NCBI GenBank assembly: GCA_944472155.2
Contig: OX235279.1
Location: 158,928,199 to 158,992,198, forward strand
Length of the DNA: 64,000 nucleotides
Direction of reading: 5' to 3'
Source of the DNA: Trichobilharzia szidati
Lineage: Eukaryota > Platyhelminthes > Trematoda > Strigeidida > Schistosomatidae
A program made the position numbers and the translations under genes. This document shows, one piece after another, positions 44,257 to 54,334 of the stretch; within the stretch, counting starts at the first letter, position 1; each line of letters opens with the position of its first letter. The notes beneath the pieces were generated by a model. The model was not told the DNA's origin. It searched no databases and worked only from the letters and a program-made list of their open reading frames with translations.

Positions 44257-45662
44257 CTAGAACGCTTCTCGAGCCTCTGGTCTCATGCTGAATGTTTTGC
44301 TCTTACTCTTTAGTAGGTCTGTGAGTGCCTGTAAAATATGTGCACATTGAGGAACAAATCGTCGGTAATAACTCACCATGCCTAGAAATGTGCGCAAAGA
44401 TTTTGTTGACGTAGGTTCCGGGAAGTTGCGTATTGCCTGCACTTTCTCAGGTAGCGGGCGAATTCCATGTTCGTTAATGACATGTCCCAGGAAAGTCAAC
44501 GAACGGACGCCAATCTGGCATTTAGACATGTTTAGTGTCAAACCATGGGTTGTTAACCGCTCAAAAACCATCTGTAAATGTGTACGGTGAGTAACTTCCT
44601 CTGGGCTAGCCACGAGAATATCGTCGAGATAGGCGTACGCGCAATCCAATCCGCACAAAACATCGTGAATGAAACGCTAGAATGTTTGTGCGGCGTTGCG
44701 GAGACCGAACGGCATTCGGAGGGATTCGAAGAGACCAAAATGGGTGATCACTGCCGTTTTAGGAATGTCGTCGGGATGAATTGGGATCTGATGATAGGCT
44801 CTTGTTAAGTCAAGTTTGCTGAATACCGTGGCACCTTTGAGGGAAGATGTATATGTGGCACAGGGTAGCGATCTGGCACGGTCTGTGCATTAAGTCTGCA
44901 GTAGTCCCCACAAGGCCTCCAGTCTATCCCGTTATTTTTAGGCACCACATGTAAATGGGAAGACCACGGACTGCTGGATGGACGGATTATCCCCAAGTCT
45001 AACATACGTTCGAACTCGGCCTTTACGGCTTGCAGTTTTTCTGGGGACAATCGCCGTGGCTTTGCGAATACAGGTGGACCAGTTGTCACGATATGATGAG
45101 TGACAGTAGAAGTCACACAAGGAAGTTTGGAAACCGGTTTGAACAGGTTGGCAAGGGACTGGAGAACATCAGCGTAGGGGCCGTTAGAGGCAGGGGTTGA
45201 ATATACTGGACTTAATGAAGGTGTGTGCGTCACAACACCGGAGATGGAGAGGTTTGTAGCTGAATCGATCAATTTGTGGTTGCCAGTACCTACCAGTAGC
45301 TGATAACGTTGCAAGAGATCCATGCCAATAATACCGGTGGTTACATCTGCCACTAGGAAGACCCAACGGAATGATCTACGTAAGCCTATGTTAAGATCTA
45401 AAAACCTTTTACCGTACGTTGTGATTGGCGAACCGTTTGCGGCGCGAAGCTGTAAGGAAAGTGGCTTCTGGCGCTCTTCAGATGTCGGTGGAATCATGCC
45501 AACTTCCGCCCCAGTGTCAACCAGGAAGCGTGTCCCAGTGTTACGGTCAGTAACATAGAAGAGGTGACATGGAAGTGGTTCGCCAGCGACGTTAGTCGCC
45601 AATACGTGCTGGCTTACTGGTTTCCCGTTTGCTGGACATCGAAGGTGCACGGGCGAGTACAC
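44257..45662 (-). pseudogene. Ty3/gypsy pol: protease and RT with frameshift and stops (left copy)
   Basis: The protease has [13 protein letters not shown]. The RT has [19 protein letters not shown] and [13 protein letters not shown], then a frameshift near 44805 and [28 protein letters not shown], a TAG, CAYAYLDDILVAS (catalytic YLDD) and GHVINEHGIRP. The frame is broken by that shift and by two TAG codons (near 44678 and 44257). All lesions are shared with the right arm, so they predate the duplication. Confidence 0.9.
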
Positions 45663-46135
45663 TTTTGGACCTTGTCACCATAACGCCGGTGATACCAGCA
45701 CACTCCAGGTTGGGAATTGTGAGACCTACGACGCCTGCTGCCCGCTCGCGAAGAAGATCTACTACGAGTCGAGTTGGTGCGGCTATTCGAGCGACCTCTA
45801 GGTCTCATATCGAGTCTCAACTTACATATCTCCTCATAAAGCTTAGTTATGTGGGCCACCACATCTAAGTTTGATGACCCCTCGGCAGAGGAGTCCTTAG
45901 TCTGAGTTGGACCAGCGGTTACGGCAGTCGAAATGTTCATGTTGGATGTAGTAGTCTCCACTACTCTATCGGCTGCCTCAGCTAGTTCGGATAAGGGGGA
46001 ATGGTTGATTGGAGCTAAAATGGTCTGAATCGCCTGTGGCAATCGTTGTAACCACAGCTGTCTTAAAAAGGCGTCATCTATTTTGAAGTAAGCCAATAAC
46101 TGTCTCATCTGACGTAACACGTCGGGCTCACCACT
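45614..46135 (-). pseudogene. Ty3/gypsy gag remnant with CHCC finger (left copy)
   Basis: The frame from MLRQMRQLLAYFKIDD through RLPQAIQTILAPI ends in a basic stretch (RSSSRAGSRRRRS) and [18 protein letters not shown]. That is C-x2-H-x9-C-x3-C, the CHCC form known from the CsRn1/Boudicca clade. It overlaps pol by about 48 nt in another frame. The gag N-terminal half is missing, since the primer-binding site directly precedes it. Confidence 0.85.
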
Positions 46136-46516
46136 TGTAAGAGTTAGACTTGGTTCAATTTATACCTAAATTAATCACTCTTACAAAATCTTCTTCACCG
46201 CTTTATGATCTTAGTTGTACTCTGTCTAGTGTGCAAATACTAACGAACTGAATCAAGGTAAAAAGACTTGATATGACTAGCGTGACTGGAACAGAGTCAT
46301 ATTTACACAAAAGCGATATGAGATTTGATAAAAATAAGAGGTTATGACTTATCTGCAGTCGAGACGGTGGTAAGTTCGGAGAGTGTGCCGGATGAAAGCA
46401 CAACGCGAGAGCGAAACCAAAACCGTGCTGGAGATTCACGAATCGAAGGAGGAAGTGGTGCTAGAAGTCAGGTGAGTCCGTTCAAACAGAAGTTTGAAGG
46501 TTCAATGTACACTACA
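46136..46516 (-). mobile_element. 5' LTR of the Ty3/gypsy copy, left arm
   Basis: 381 bp, mirror of 52045-52425 (TGTAGTG...TTACA on the minus strand). No matching 3' LTR is present in this arm. Confidence 0.88.
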
Positions 46517-47058
46517 CTTTCTTTATCGCACAGAACACGAGCTAAGTGGGATATGGTTGAGTTTTTGTACTTGCTAGTGCGAGCATATGGTTTTCTGTAT
46601 ACAGTCTTCTGGTCGTGCCTGTTGAGATACAAAGGGAGAGTTGTGAATGAAGAGGGTGGTGTGAGTTAGATGGAATGGATTCAGTCCATTTTTCACATGA
46701 GTCCAAGTGCCTGTCGACCAGAATATTAACAAGCTGGTTAAGTGGCACATTGCTTAACCTGCTGAAAACCTTTAACATCCTACGTAATGAGATGTAGTCC
46801 TTCTTCAGTAGCCCTGGAAAAACTAAGGGGGGACAATAGGGAATAACAGGCAGGATGCAAGAGTTAACGAATAGTAAGAGTAAGGGTTGGGTTATTCCAG
46901 AATGTCTTAACTTCTCGATGTAGAAGGTTAGATGGAATATTTTCTTAGAAATAAATCATCAAGATATGAGACGACCAGGAAAGATCAGCAGTCAGAATGA
47001 CGCCAAGATAATTAATTTCCGACTTGGTCTCTATTTCAGTGCCATCTATGTTGCACAC
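46517..47058 (-). mobile_element. Non-LTR RT fragment, left arm
   Basis: The minus-strand frames give EVCNIDGTEIETKSEINYLG, VILTADLSWSSHI, then LLKKDYISLRRML, NVPLNQLVNILVDRHLDSC and LHSQLSLCISTGTTRRLY. This is the thumb and C-terminal part of a Jockey-type polymerase, broken by stops. The LTR interrupts it after RVL-CDKES. Mirror: 51503-52044. Confidence 0.8.
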
Positions 47059-47473
47059 CTCTTGAGTGTTCCTCCAATGACGGTGGAGATGCAATGGTAT
47101 CACAAGTAACATCAATTGGAACGACAAGTTGTTGCGAAGTAACCATGTTTCCTGGAGTAATTTCTGGCTGCGGTTCAATTTCACGAGATTTGGAATATAA
47201 TTCTGTGTACATTAATTTGAAATAACAAGCTCACCTTCTGAATGTTACTTGCGCTCACTCCAGTTTGTATTTGTTGAGACGTCGATAGTACATTGATCTA
47301 TATCGGCTGAAGTCCAAATTAAGTTTCGCTGCTTCGTCACAGAGGATTGATAAATGTAACTTACGTGGTCTCAAATACGTCCGCCGTTGCGGTTCGACAC
47401 TAGCTGGTGTTCTGATGTCATTTAGGTTCTTTAGTGTCTTGGTCATGCTGGACGGAGAAACTTTCAAGCTCAT
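47059..47473 (-). CDS. Unrecognised host gene, two 5' exons
   Basis: An ATG at 47471-47473 opens MSLKVSPSSMTKTLKNLND and then RTYLRPRKLHLS and LNLDFSRYRSMYYRRLNKYK, to a GT donor at 47258. A 56-nt intron (47203-47258, ending tgtacacag) is followed by exon 47059-47202 in the right phase (ELYSKSREIEPQPEI ... PSLEEHSRG) and another GT donor (gtgtgc). An acceptor-like cttccag lies just upstream of the ATG. Tiny 5' introns are typical of schistosome genes. The non-LTR fragment sits where the next intron would be. I do not recognise the family; it is basic and has no membrane segment. Confidence 0.55.
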
Positions 47474-47757
47474 GTTACCTGGAAGAAATCGGAAAAAGTT
47501 TAAATGAACGGATTTCTGCAGTCTACACTGATTTTATGCTTATGTCTAATAATAAAAACGGGCAGCACTGTGTAATACTCGTAATATTGAACATTTAAGA
47601 AGTATGCAATTAATTCCTGACAAAATATTGGTAAACTAGGAGGTTGGCAAGCACGCGGGAAACTCACGGCAGTGGAAATACAAACGGAGAACTCAACCGC
47701 TTCCAAGGATTCTAGTCCAGTAAAAGACTTCTGATGAAGTGGCCTATTATGATGTAT
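47474..47757. other. Upstream sequence of the unrecognised host gene
   Basis: No coding signal beyond small ORFs. It includes the left copy of the 14-bp TSD (47744-47757). Confidence 0.4.
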
Positions 47758-48262
47758 CATTGATATAAGAATAAAACTTGGGCACTGTGGTAGAGTGTAA
47801 TTCCATTATGGGTAAATTTTTATTTTGATAGAGTCTCACAGTGTTATACAGTAATATTTACTGATGACGTTTCGAGCACAAACTATTGCTCATAATCATA
47901 TCAAATTACTCACACAACTTCTTTCCTTCATTTATATACGTGTGTGGAATCGACTAGATATTGGATTAAAATTCAATATGAGATAATGTACTTTCAGAAA
48001 TAATAGTACGAGTGTTATTAATCCATTGCAATTAGATGGGAAATACAACGAGTGTTTTTATAATCATAATAAGTTGATTGTTAGAATGTGTTTGAATGGA
48101 AATAGATTATTTATTATCCTCCTCTGATTTGACTGGTGGCAATAATACGAGTGTTATTAATCCATTGCAATTAGATGGGAAATACGACGAGTGTTTTTAC
48201 AGTCATAATAAGTTGATTGTTAGAATGTTATGATGTGCTTGAATGGGAATAGAATTTTAAGA

Positions 48263-48564
48263 CTATTTATCATCTTCTTCTGATTTGACTGGCGGCAATA
48301 ATATCTTCCATATTTCTGGTATTTGCATTGAGTCACTTCTGTTGCATGTGTTGGGTGTAGATTCGATGAACAAAGATTCAGTAATCAACCTCTCTCTCCA
48401 CCTACCTAGATTACTTTTTAGAATTTTAACCCTCTCCCACCCTATTGTGTGGTTGTGTGTTAATGCATGCATTGCGATTGCCGAGCTTTTTTCTAAATTA
48501 CTTATCTTCTCTGGGTCAACCATTCTTATCTTATCTAAATTCTTATGTTCTGACAATCTGACTA
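48263..48564 (-). pseudogene. PLE C-terminal coding, left half of palindrome
   Basis: The peptide has VRLSEHKNLDKIRM, SSAIAMHALTHNHTIGWERV, RERLITESLFIE and NTCNRSDSM. These match the end of the GIY-YIG nuclease domain and tail of PLE proteins (SAIA.H....H.I.W, RL..E...I....NT.NR.D). It starts at the palindrome centre, so RT and most of the nuclease are absent. A longer open frame exists only by reading antisense through the other half. Confidence 0.75.
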
Positions 48565-48576
48565 GTAAGTCAGGGG

Positions 48577-48878
48577 TAGTCAGATTGTCAGAACATAAGA
48601 ATTTAGCTAAGATAAGAATGGTTGACCCAGAGAAGATAAGTAATTTAGAAAAAAGCTCGGCAATCGCAATGCATGCATTAACACACAACCACACAATAGG
48701 GTGGGAGAGGGTTAAAATTCTAAAAAGTAATCTAGGTAGGTGGAGAGAGAGGTTGATTACTGAATCTTTGTTCATCGAATCTACACCCAACATATGCAAC
48801 AGAAGTGACTCAATGCAAATACCAGAAATATGGAAGATATTATTGCCGCCAGTCAAATCAGAAGAAGATGATAAATAG
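48577..48878 (+). pseudogene. PLE C-terminal coding, right half of palindrome
   Basis: Mirror of 48263-48564 with a few substitutions (for example NLAKIRM for NLDKIRM, NICNRS for NTCNRS). Confidence 0.75.
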
Positions 48879-49142
48879 TCTTAAAATTCTATTCCCATTC
48901 AAGCACATCATAACATTCTAACAATCAACTTATTATGACTGTAAAAAACACTCGTCGTATTTCCCATCTAATTGCGATGGATTAATAACACTCGTATTAT
49001 TGCCACCAGTCAAATCAGAGGAGGATAATAAATAATCTATTTCCATTCAAACACATTCTAACAATCAACTTATTATGATTATAAAAACACTCGTTGTATT
49101 TCCCATCTAATTGCAATGGATTAATAACACTCGTACTATTAT
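48841..49142. repeat. Tandem duplication in PLE 3' end (about 157-bp period)
   Basis: The block from attgccgccagtcaaatca to taataacactcgta (48841-48997) is repeated at 48998-49142 with small deletions. It includes the last codons and the 3' untranslated region, so LPPVKSEEDDK is re-encoded as a relic. The same structure is mirrored in the left half. Confidence 0.8.
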
Positions 49143-49552
49143 TTCTGAAAGTACATTATCTCATATTGAATTTTAATCCAATATCTAGTCGATTCCACAC
49201 ACGTATATAAATGAAGGAAAGAAGTTGTGTGAGTAATTTGATATGATTATGAGCAATAGTTTGTGCTCGAAACGTCATCAGTAAATATTACTGTATAACA
49301 CTGTGAGACTCTATCAAAATAAAAATTTACCCATAATGGAACTATTATGATGTATTTAGATAGTAAAAGGTATGTTTAATTGATTGCCTATATTAAATAA
49401 GTATATAATTTCAATTTATGTATTACTAATCACTAATTCAGATTCATTGTAACGCAGTTTAGCAAAGTTAGCTGTCATTGGTTGATGAAGTACATATGGG
49501 TTACCCCCATAGGTTGATTTCTAGCCAAACACCGCTCATAAGAATGACCCAA

Positions 49553-49675
49553 AAAATCTGCAATGCGCCCTAAGTTTAAGTCGGAATCTGCAATGTGCCC
49601 TAAGTCTGCCCCGAAAAGTCTGCAGTGCGCCCGAGTTCTGCCCCAGAAAGTCTGCAATGCGCCCGAAATCATTGC
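49553..49675. repeat. Short tandem repeat, four units of 30-32 bp
   Basis: The core tctgcaatgcgccc recurs at 49557, 49587, 49619 and 49651, with taagtctgccccgaa-type spacers. It is GC-rich compared with its surroundings. Confidence 0.85.
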
Positions 49676-50046
49676 TGGCTGGGTACTGGAAACAGCCAGG
49701 ACAATTTACCCTATATAGTCTACGTAAGTGGATAAAATCAAAACTGAACAGACAAAAGTCAAGTTAAAGTTTTAGAAAATGTTCCTGAGGTGAATAATAC
49801 AAAAAAACAGCGATTTGTCAAATACGTGAAAAAAGGAATCCCTTTTACAAACATCATTAGTTTGCGCGCGCTAGTGTAGTGCTGCAACATCCCACTGGAT
49901 GTGCAGAATGTGTTGCTCCCTAAGGATGACTCTAATAAGAGAGGCTCACGAACTACTGTCTAAAGCCATGGAACATCCTGATGATTGCGTGGCTTGTAAG
50001 AGTGACACGGACTGCCCGTCTGAAGATGACGCAATAAGTGCCATCA

Positions 50047-50122
50047 TGAATAATAATAATATATATTTCACATAAATTAAGCATTTACATGATTAACATA
50101 CCGTTTGTACAGGCATGATCAT
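50047..50122 (+). repeat. Short dispersed repeat (ATT-rich, cattttacaggcatgatca end)
   Basis: It runs from aataataataatatatattt to gtacaggcatgatca. Related copies are at 56625-56690 (mirror 41871-41936) and 57423-57492. It is probably the end of a common fluke repeat; the parent is not identified here. Confidence 0.6.
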
Positions 50123-51217
50123 ATTCGACAAGTGCAATTTGAAATGGAACACCGTCTTTTTGAAATCAAAATTTGGAAAAATGGAAAGAAACCTCTAGAA
50201 ACTTTGTTAGAATAGATTACAATATATTGGTTCAAGTCTAATTTATAGTCTACAATATACTTATAGTCAGTCAGATCCATGCGGGAATTACGAAATGTTG
50301 CGTTAATGGAAGGTAAGAAGAGAGGTGATAAACATGTGCTAGATTAAGACATACAGGATACAGGCTTTGTGATCATTATCATTTTGTCAATTAATAAATG
50401 TTCAAAAATTTATAAAACTCCACAGTAGCGGGTAAGTACAACATTATTTTGGTATTAACAGATACAAGGGACCAACTTTGCGATGATAAACAGAATTCAG
50501 AATGGAATTTGTTCTGCGGTTCATCGTGTGTGCCAACAATATTCTGAATAACGCTCAAGTAATACAAACGTAGAAAGCAGCATTACTGTTCATTTGCAGT
50601 GCTTCAATGCAATACCTTCGAGAAGAGAAGGAAGAAGAAAACAGAAAGAGAGGTGGAGAGGCAGCAGCAAATAATAATAATTTAAGCAAACAATATGCGA
50701 TAAACGCAGGGTTTATTCCCCTATTTTGTTACTAATAATTTAGAGTCATTGAGTTTTATAGTGTTACATACTAACAGTTAGTTCAAGTTTGTGGTAGTAA
50801 ACAACAACAAAAAAATATAGAATGACAAATTTTTTAAAAGAAACAAGGGCAAAACGAATAATGATTTTTAAACCCATATAGGATAATGGGAATAGAAAGT
50901 GGAGAAGTTAAATCCAAACGCCAAATTACATAAAATATATAGAAGTGAAGAAAAACACAAAGAATGATGATACTTATTTATGCTGTTGTTCTGATCTATA
51001 CAGTTAGATGTCCTCCTGAAGTAGAAAAATCGTACCATGAGCTTGTTTACAAAGAGTTTATACACAAGCCTTGTAATACTGGCAGCTTTTATTTTACTTT
51101 ATTATTTTTTTGAAGTCATTCACACTCAGGAACCTTAGCAATAGAGCGCATTCCCACAGATAAGGGTGGTTCTCTTAAGTCCCCACCATCATATCCGCTG
51201 AATAGCGGCCACCATCT

Positions 51218-51502
51218 TCTGTGACGAAGCAGCGAAACTTAATTTGGACTTCAGCCGATATAGATCAATGTACTATCGACGTCTCAACAAATACAAACTG
51301 GAGTGAGCGCAAGTAACATTCAGAAGGTGAGCTTGTTATTTCAAATTAATGTACACAGAATTATATTCCAAATCTCGTGAAATTGAACCGCAGCCAGAAA
51401 TTACTCCAGGAAACATGGTTACTTCGCAACAACTTGTCGTTCCAAGTGATGTTATTTGTGATACCATTGCATCTCCACCGTCATTGGAGGAACACTCAAG
51501 AG
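51218..51502 (+). pseudogene. Unrecognised host gene, truncated exon copy
   Basis: Mirror of 47059-47343: partial exon 51218-51302 (from about CDEAAKLNL), intron 51303-51358, exon 51359-51502. The exon's first codons and start ATG are missing because the arm ends there. Two substitutions change VPIDVTCD to VPSDVICD. Hence this copy is the truncated derivative and the one at 47059 is closer to the source. Confidence 0.55.
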
Positions 51503-52044
51503 GTGTGCAACATAGATGGCACTGAAATAGAGACCAAGTCGGAAATTAATTATCTTGGCGTCATTCTGACTGCTGATCTTTCCTGGTCGTCTCATATCTT
51601 GATGATTTATTTCTAAGAAAATATTCCATCTAACCTTCTACATCGAGAAGTTAAGACATTCTGGAATAACCCAACCCTTACTCTTACTATTCGTTAACTC
51701 TTGCATCCTGCCTGTTATTCCCTATTGTCCCCCCTTAGTTTTTCCAGGGCTACTGAAGAAGGACTACATCTCATTACGTAGGATGTTAAAGGTTTTCAGC
51801 AGGTTAAGCAATGTGCCACTTAACCAGCTTGTTAATATTCTGGTCGACAGGCACTTGGACTCATGTGAAAAATGGACTGAATCCATTCCATCTAACTCAC
51901 ACCACCCTCTTCATTCACAACTCTCCCTTTGTATCTCAACAGGCACGACCAGAAGACTGTATACAGAAAACCATATGCTCGCACTAGCAAGTACAAAAAC
52001 TCAACCATATCCCACTTAGCTCGTGTTCTGTGCGATAAAGAAAG
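51503..52044 (+). mobile_element. Non-LTR RT fragment, right arm
   Basis: Mirror of 46517-47058: INYLGVILTADLSWSSHI through TGTTRRLY to RVL-CDKES, then the LTR begins. The target duplication aaag is the last four bases before the LTR. Confidence 0.8.
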
Positions 52045-52425
52045 TGTAGTGTACATTGAACCTTCAAACTTCTGTTTGAACGGACTCACCTGACTTCTAG
52101 CACCACTTCCTCCTTCGATTCGTGAATCTCCAGCACGGTTTTGGTTTCGCTCTCGCGTTGTGCTTTCATCCGGCACACTCTCCGAACTTACCACCGTCTC
52201 GACTGCAGATAAGTCATAACCTCTTATTTTTATCAAATCTCATATCGCTTTTGTGTAAATATGACTCTGTTCCAGTCACGCTAGTCATATCAAGTCTTTT
52301 TACCTTGATTCAGTTCGTTAGTATTTGCACACTAGACAGAGTACAACTAAGATCATAAAGCGGTGAAGAAGATTTTGTAAGAGTGATTAATTTAGGTATA
52401 AATTGAACCAAGTCTAACTCTTACA
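52045..52425 (+). mobile_element. 5' LTR, right arm
   Basis: 381 bp, from TGTAGTGTACATTG to CTAACTCTTACA. It has a short TG..CA inverted terminus. Confidence 0.9.
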
Positions 52426-52427
52426 AG

Positions 52428-52445
52428 TGGTGAGCCCGACGTGTT
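52428..52445 (+). promoter_or_regulatory. Primer-binding site, tRNA-Trp type
   Basis: tggtgagcccgacgtg, two bases after the LTR, matches the well-known tRNA-Trp primer-binding site (as in avian retroviruses) at 15 of 16 positions. The gag-like frame begins immediately after it. Confidence 0.8.
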
Positions 52446-52947
52446 ACGTCAGATGAGACAGTTATTGGCTTACTTCAAAATAGATGACGCCTTTTTAAGA
52501 CAGCTGTGGTTACAACGATTGCCACAGGCGATTCAGACCATTTTAGCTCCAATCAACCATTCCCCCTTATCCGAACTAGCTGAGGCAGCCGATAGAGTAG
52601 TGGAGACTACTACATCCAACATGAACATTTCGACTGCCGTAACCGCTGGTCCAACTCAGACTAAGGACTCCTCTGCCGAGGGGTCATCAAACTTAGATGT
52701 GGTGGCCCACATAACTAAGCTTTATGAGGAGATATGTAAGTTGAGACTCGATATGAGACCTAGAGGTCGCTCGAATAGCCGCACCAACTCGACTCGTAGT
52801 AGATCTTCTTCGCGAGCGGGCAGCAGGCGTCGTAGGTCTCACAATTCCCAACCTGGAGTGTGCTGGTATCACCGGCGTTATGGTGACAAGGTCCAAAAGT
52901 GTACTCGCCCGTGCACCTTCGATGTCCAGCAAACGGGAAACCAGTAA
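52441..52947 (+). pseudogene. gag remnant with CHCC finger (right copy)
   Basis: As for 45614-46135: LLAYFKIDDAFLRQLW, RLPQAIQTILAPI, a basic RS-rich stretch, and [18 protein letters not shown]. 168 codons; full Gag proteins of this clade are longer at the N-terminus. Confidence 0.85.
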
Positions 52948-54304
52948 GCCAGCACGTATTGGCGACTAACGTCGCTGGCGAACCACTTCCATGTCACCTC
53001 TTCTATGTTACTGACCGTAACACTGGGACACGCTTCCTGGTTGACACTGGGGCGGAAGTTGGCATGATTCCACCGACATCTGAAGAGCGCCAGAAGCCAC
53101 TTTCCTTACAGCTTCGCGCCGCAAACGGTTCGCCAATCACAACGTACGGTAAAAGGTTTTTAGATCTTAACATAGGCTTACGTAGATCATTCCGTTGGGT
53201 CTTCCTAGTGGCAGATGTAACCACCGGTATTATTGGCATGGATCTCTTGCAACGTTATCAGCTACTGGTAGGTACTGGCAACCACAAATTGATCGATTCA
53301 GCTACAAACCTCTCCATCTCCGGTGTTGTGACGCACACACCTTCATTAAGTCCAGTATATTCAACCCCTGCCTCTAACGGCCCCTACGCTGATGTTCTCC
53401 AGTCCCTTGCCAACCTGTTCAAACCGGTTTCCAAACTTCCTTGTGTGACTTCTACTGTCACTCATCATATCGTGACAACTGGTCCACCTGTATTCGCAAA
53501 GCCACGGCGATTGTCCCCAGAAAAACTGCAAGCCGTAAAGGCCGAGTTCGAACGTATGTTAGACTTGGGGATAATCCGTCCATCCAGCAGTCCGTGGTCT
53601 TCCCATTTACATGTGGTGCCTAAAAATAACGGGATAGACTGGAGGCCTTGTGGGGACTACTGCAGACTTAATGCACAGACCGTGCCAGATCGCTACCCTG
53701 TGCCACATATACATCTTCCCTCAAAGGTGCCACGGTATTCAGCAAACTTGACTTAACAAGAGCCTATCATCAGATCCCAATTCATCCCGACGACATTCCT
53801 AAAACGGCAGTGATCACCCATTTTGGTCTCTTCGAATCCCTCCGAATGCCGTTCGGTCTCCGCAACGCCGCACAAACATTCTAGCGTTTCATTCACGATG
53901 TTTTGTGCGGATTGGATTGCGCGTACGCCTATCTCGACGATATTCTCGTGGCTAGCCCAGAGGAAGTTACTCACCGTACACATTTACAGATGGTTTTTGA
54001 GCGGTTAACAACCCATGGTTTGACACTAAACATGTCTAAATGCCAGATTGGCGTCCGTTCGTTGACTTTCCTGGGACATGTCATTAACGAACATGGAATT
54101 CGCCCGCTACCTGAGAAAGTGCAGGCAATACGCAACTTCCCGGAACCTACGTCAACAAAATCTTTGCGCACATTTCTAGGCATGGTGAGTTATTACCGAC
54201 GATTTGTTCCTCAATGTGCACATATTTTACAGGCACTCACAGACCTACTAAAGAGTAAGAGCAAAACATTCAGCATGAGACCAGAGGCTCGAGAAGCGTT
54301 CTAG
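52899..54304 (+). pseudogene. pol: protease and RT, broken (right copy)
   Basis: [12 protein letters not shown] (protease) then [19 protein letters not shown]; the frame shifts near 53756. It resumes with [15 protein letters not shown], has TAG at 53881-53883, then CAYAYLDDILVAS and TAG at 54302-54304. Lesions are identical to the left arm. Confidence 0.9.
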
Positions 54305-54334
54305 AAAATTAAGTCGGCGATTGCAGACGCCACC

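Larger units (their letters stand above)
41139..47343 (+). repeat. IR3 left arm (6,205 bp)
   Basis: Reverse complement of 51218-57422. Positions sum to 98561 at every checkpoint, so no net indels. At least five substitutions were noticed by eye (for example near 41930, 44125, 47108 and 47120). Contents: anonymous sequence (41139-42567), a broken Ty3/gypsy element, a non-LTR fragment and truncated host exons. Confidence 0.95.
47758..49341. mobile_element. Palindromic PLE insertion with 14-bp TSD
   Basis: Arms 47801-48564 and 48577-49341 are inverted copies around a 12-nt centre (48565-48576). Each arm is a 5'-truncated PLE 3' end: C-terminal coding, a 3' untranslated region with a tandem duplication, and the terminus with gctcgaaacgtcatcag. 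A 43-nt tail (47758-47800, cactgtggtagagtgtaatt) is present only on the left. The perfect duplication ctattatgatgtat flanks the whole unit at 47744-47757 and 49342-49355, so both halves arrived in one event. Confidence 0.9.
49356..51217. other. IR3 spacer, right part: no gene recognised
   Basis: AT-rich with a short tandem repeat (49553-49675) and a dispersed repeat (50047-50122). No coding region with family features. Confidence 0.4.

Noticed and set aside
48263..48878. Two overlapping 197-codon ORFs, one on each strand, with nearly the same protein
   Set aside because: They result from reading through a palindrome: half of each is antisense of the other. Only the outer 100 codons of each have PLE similarity.
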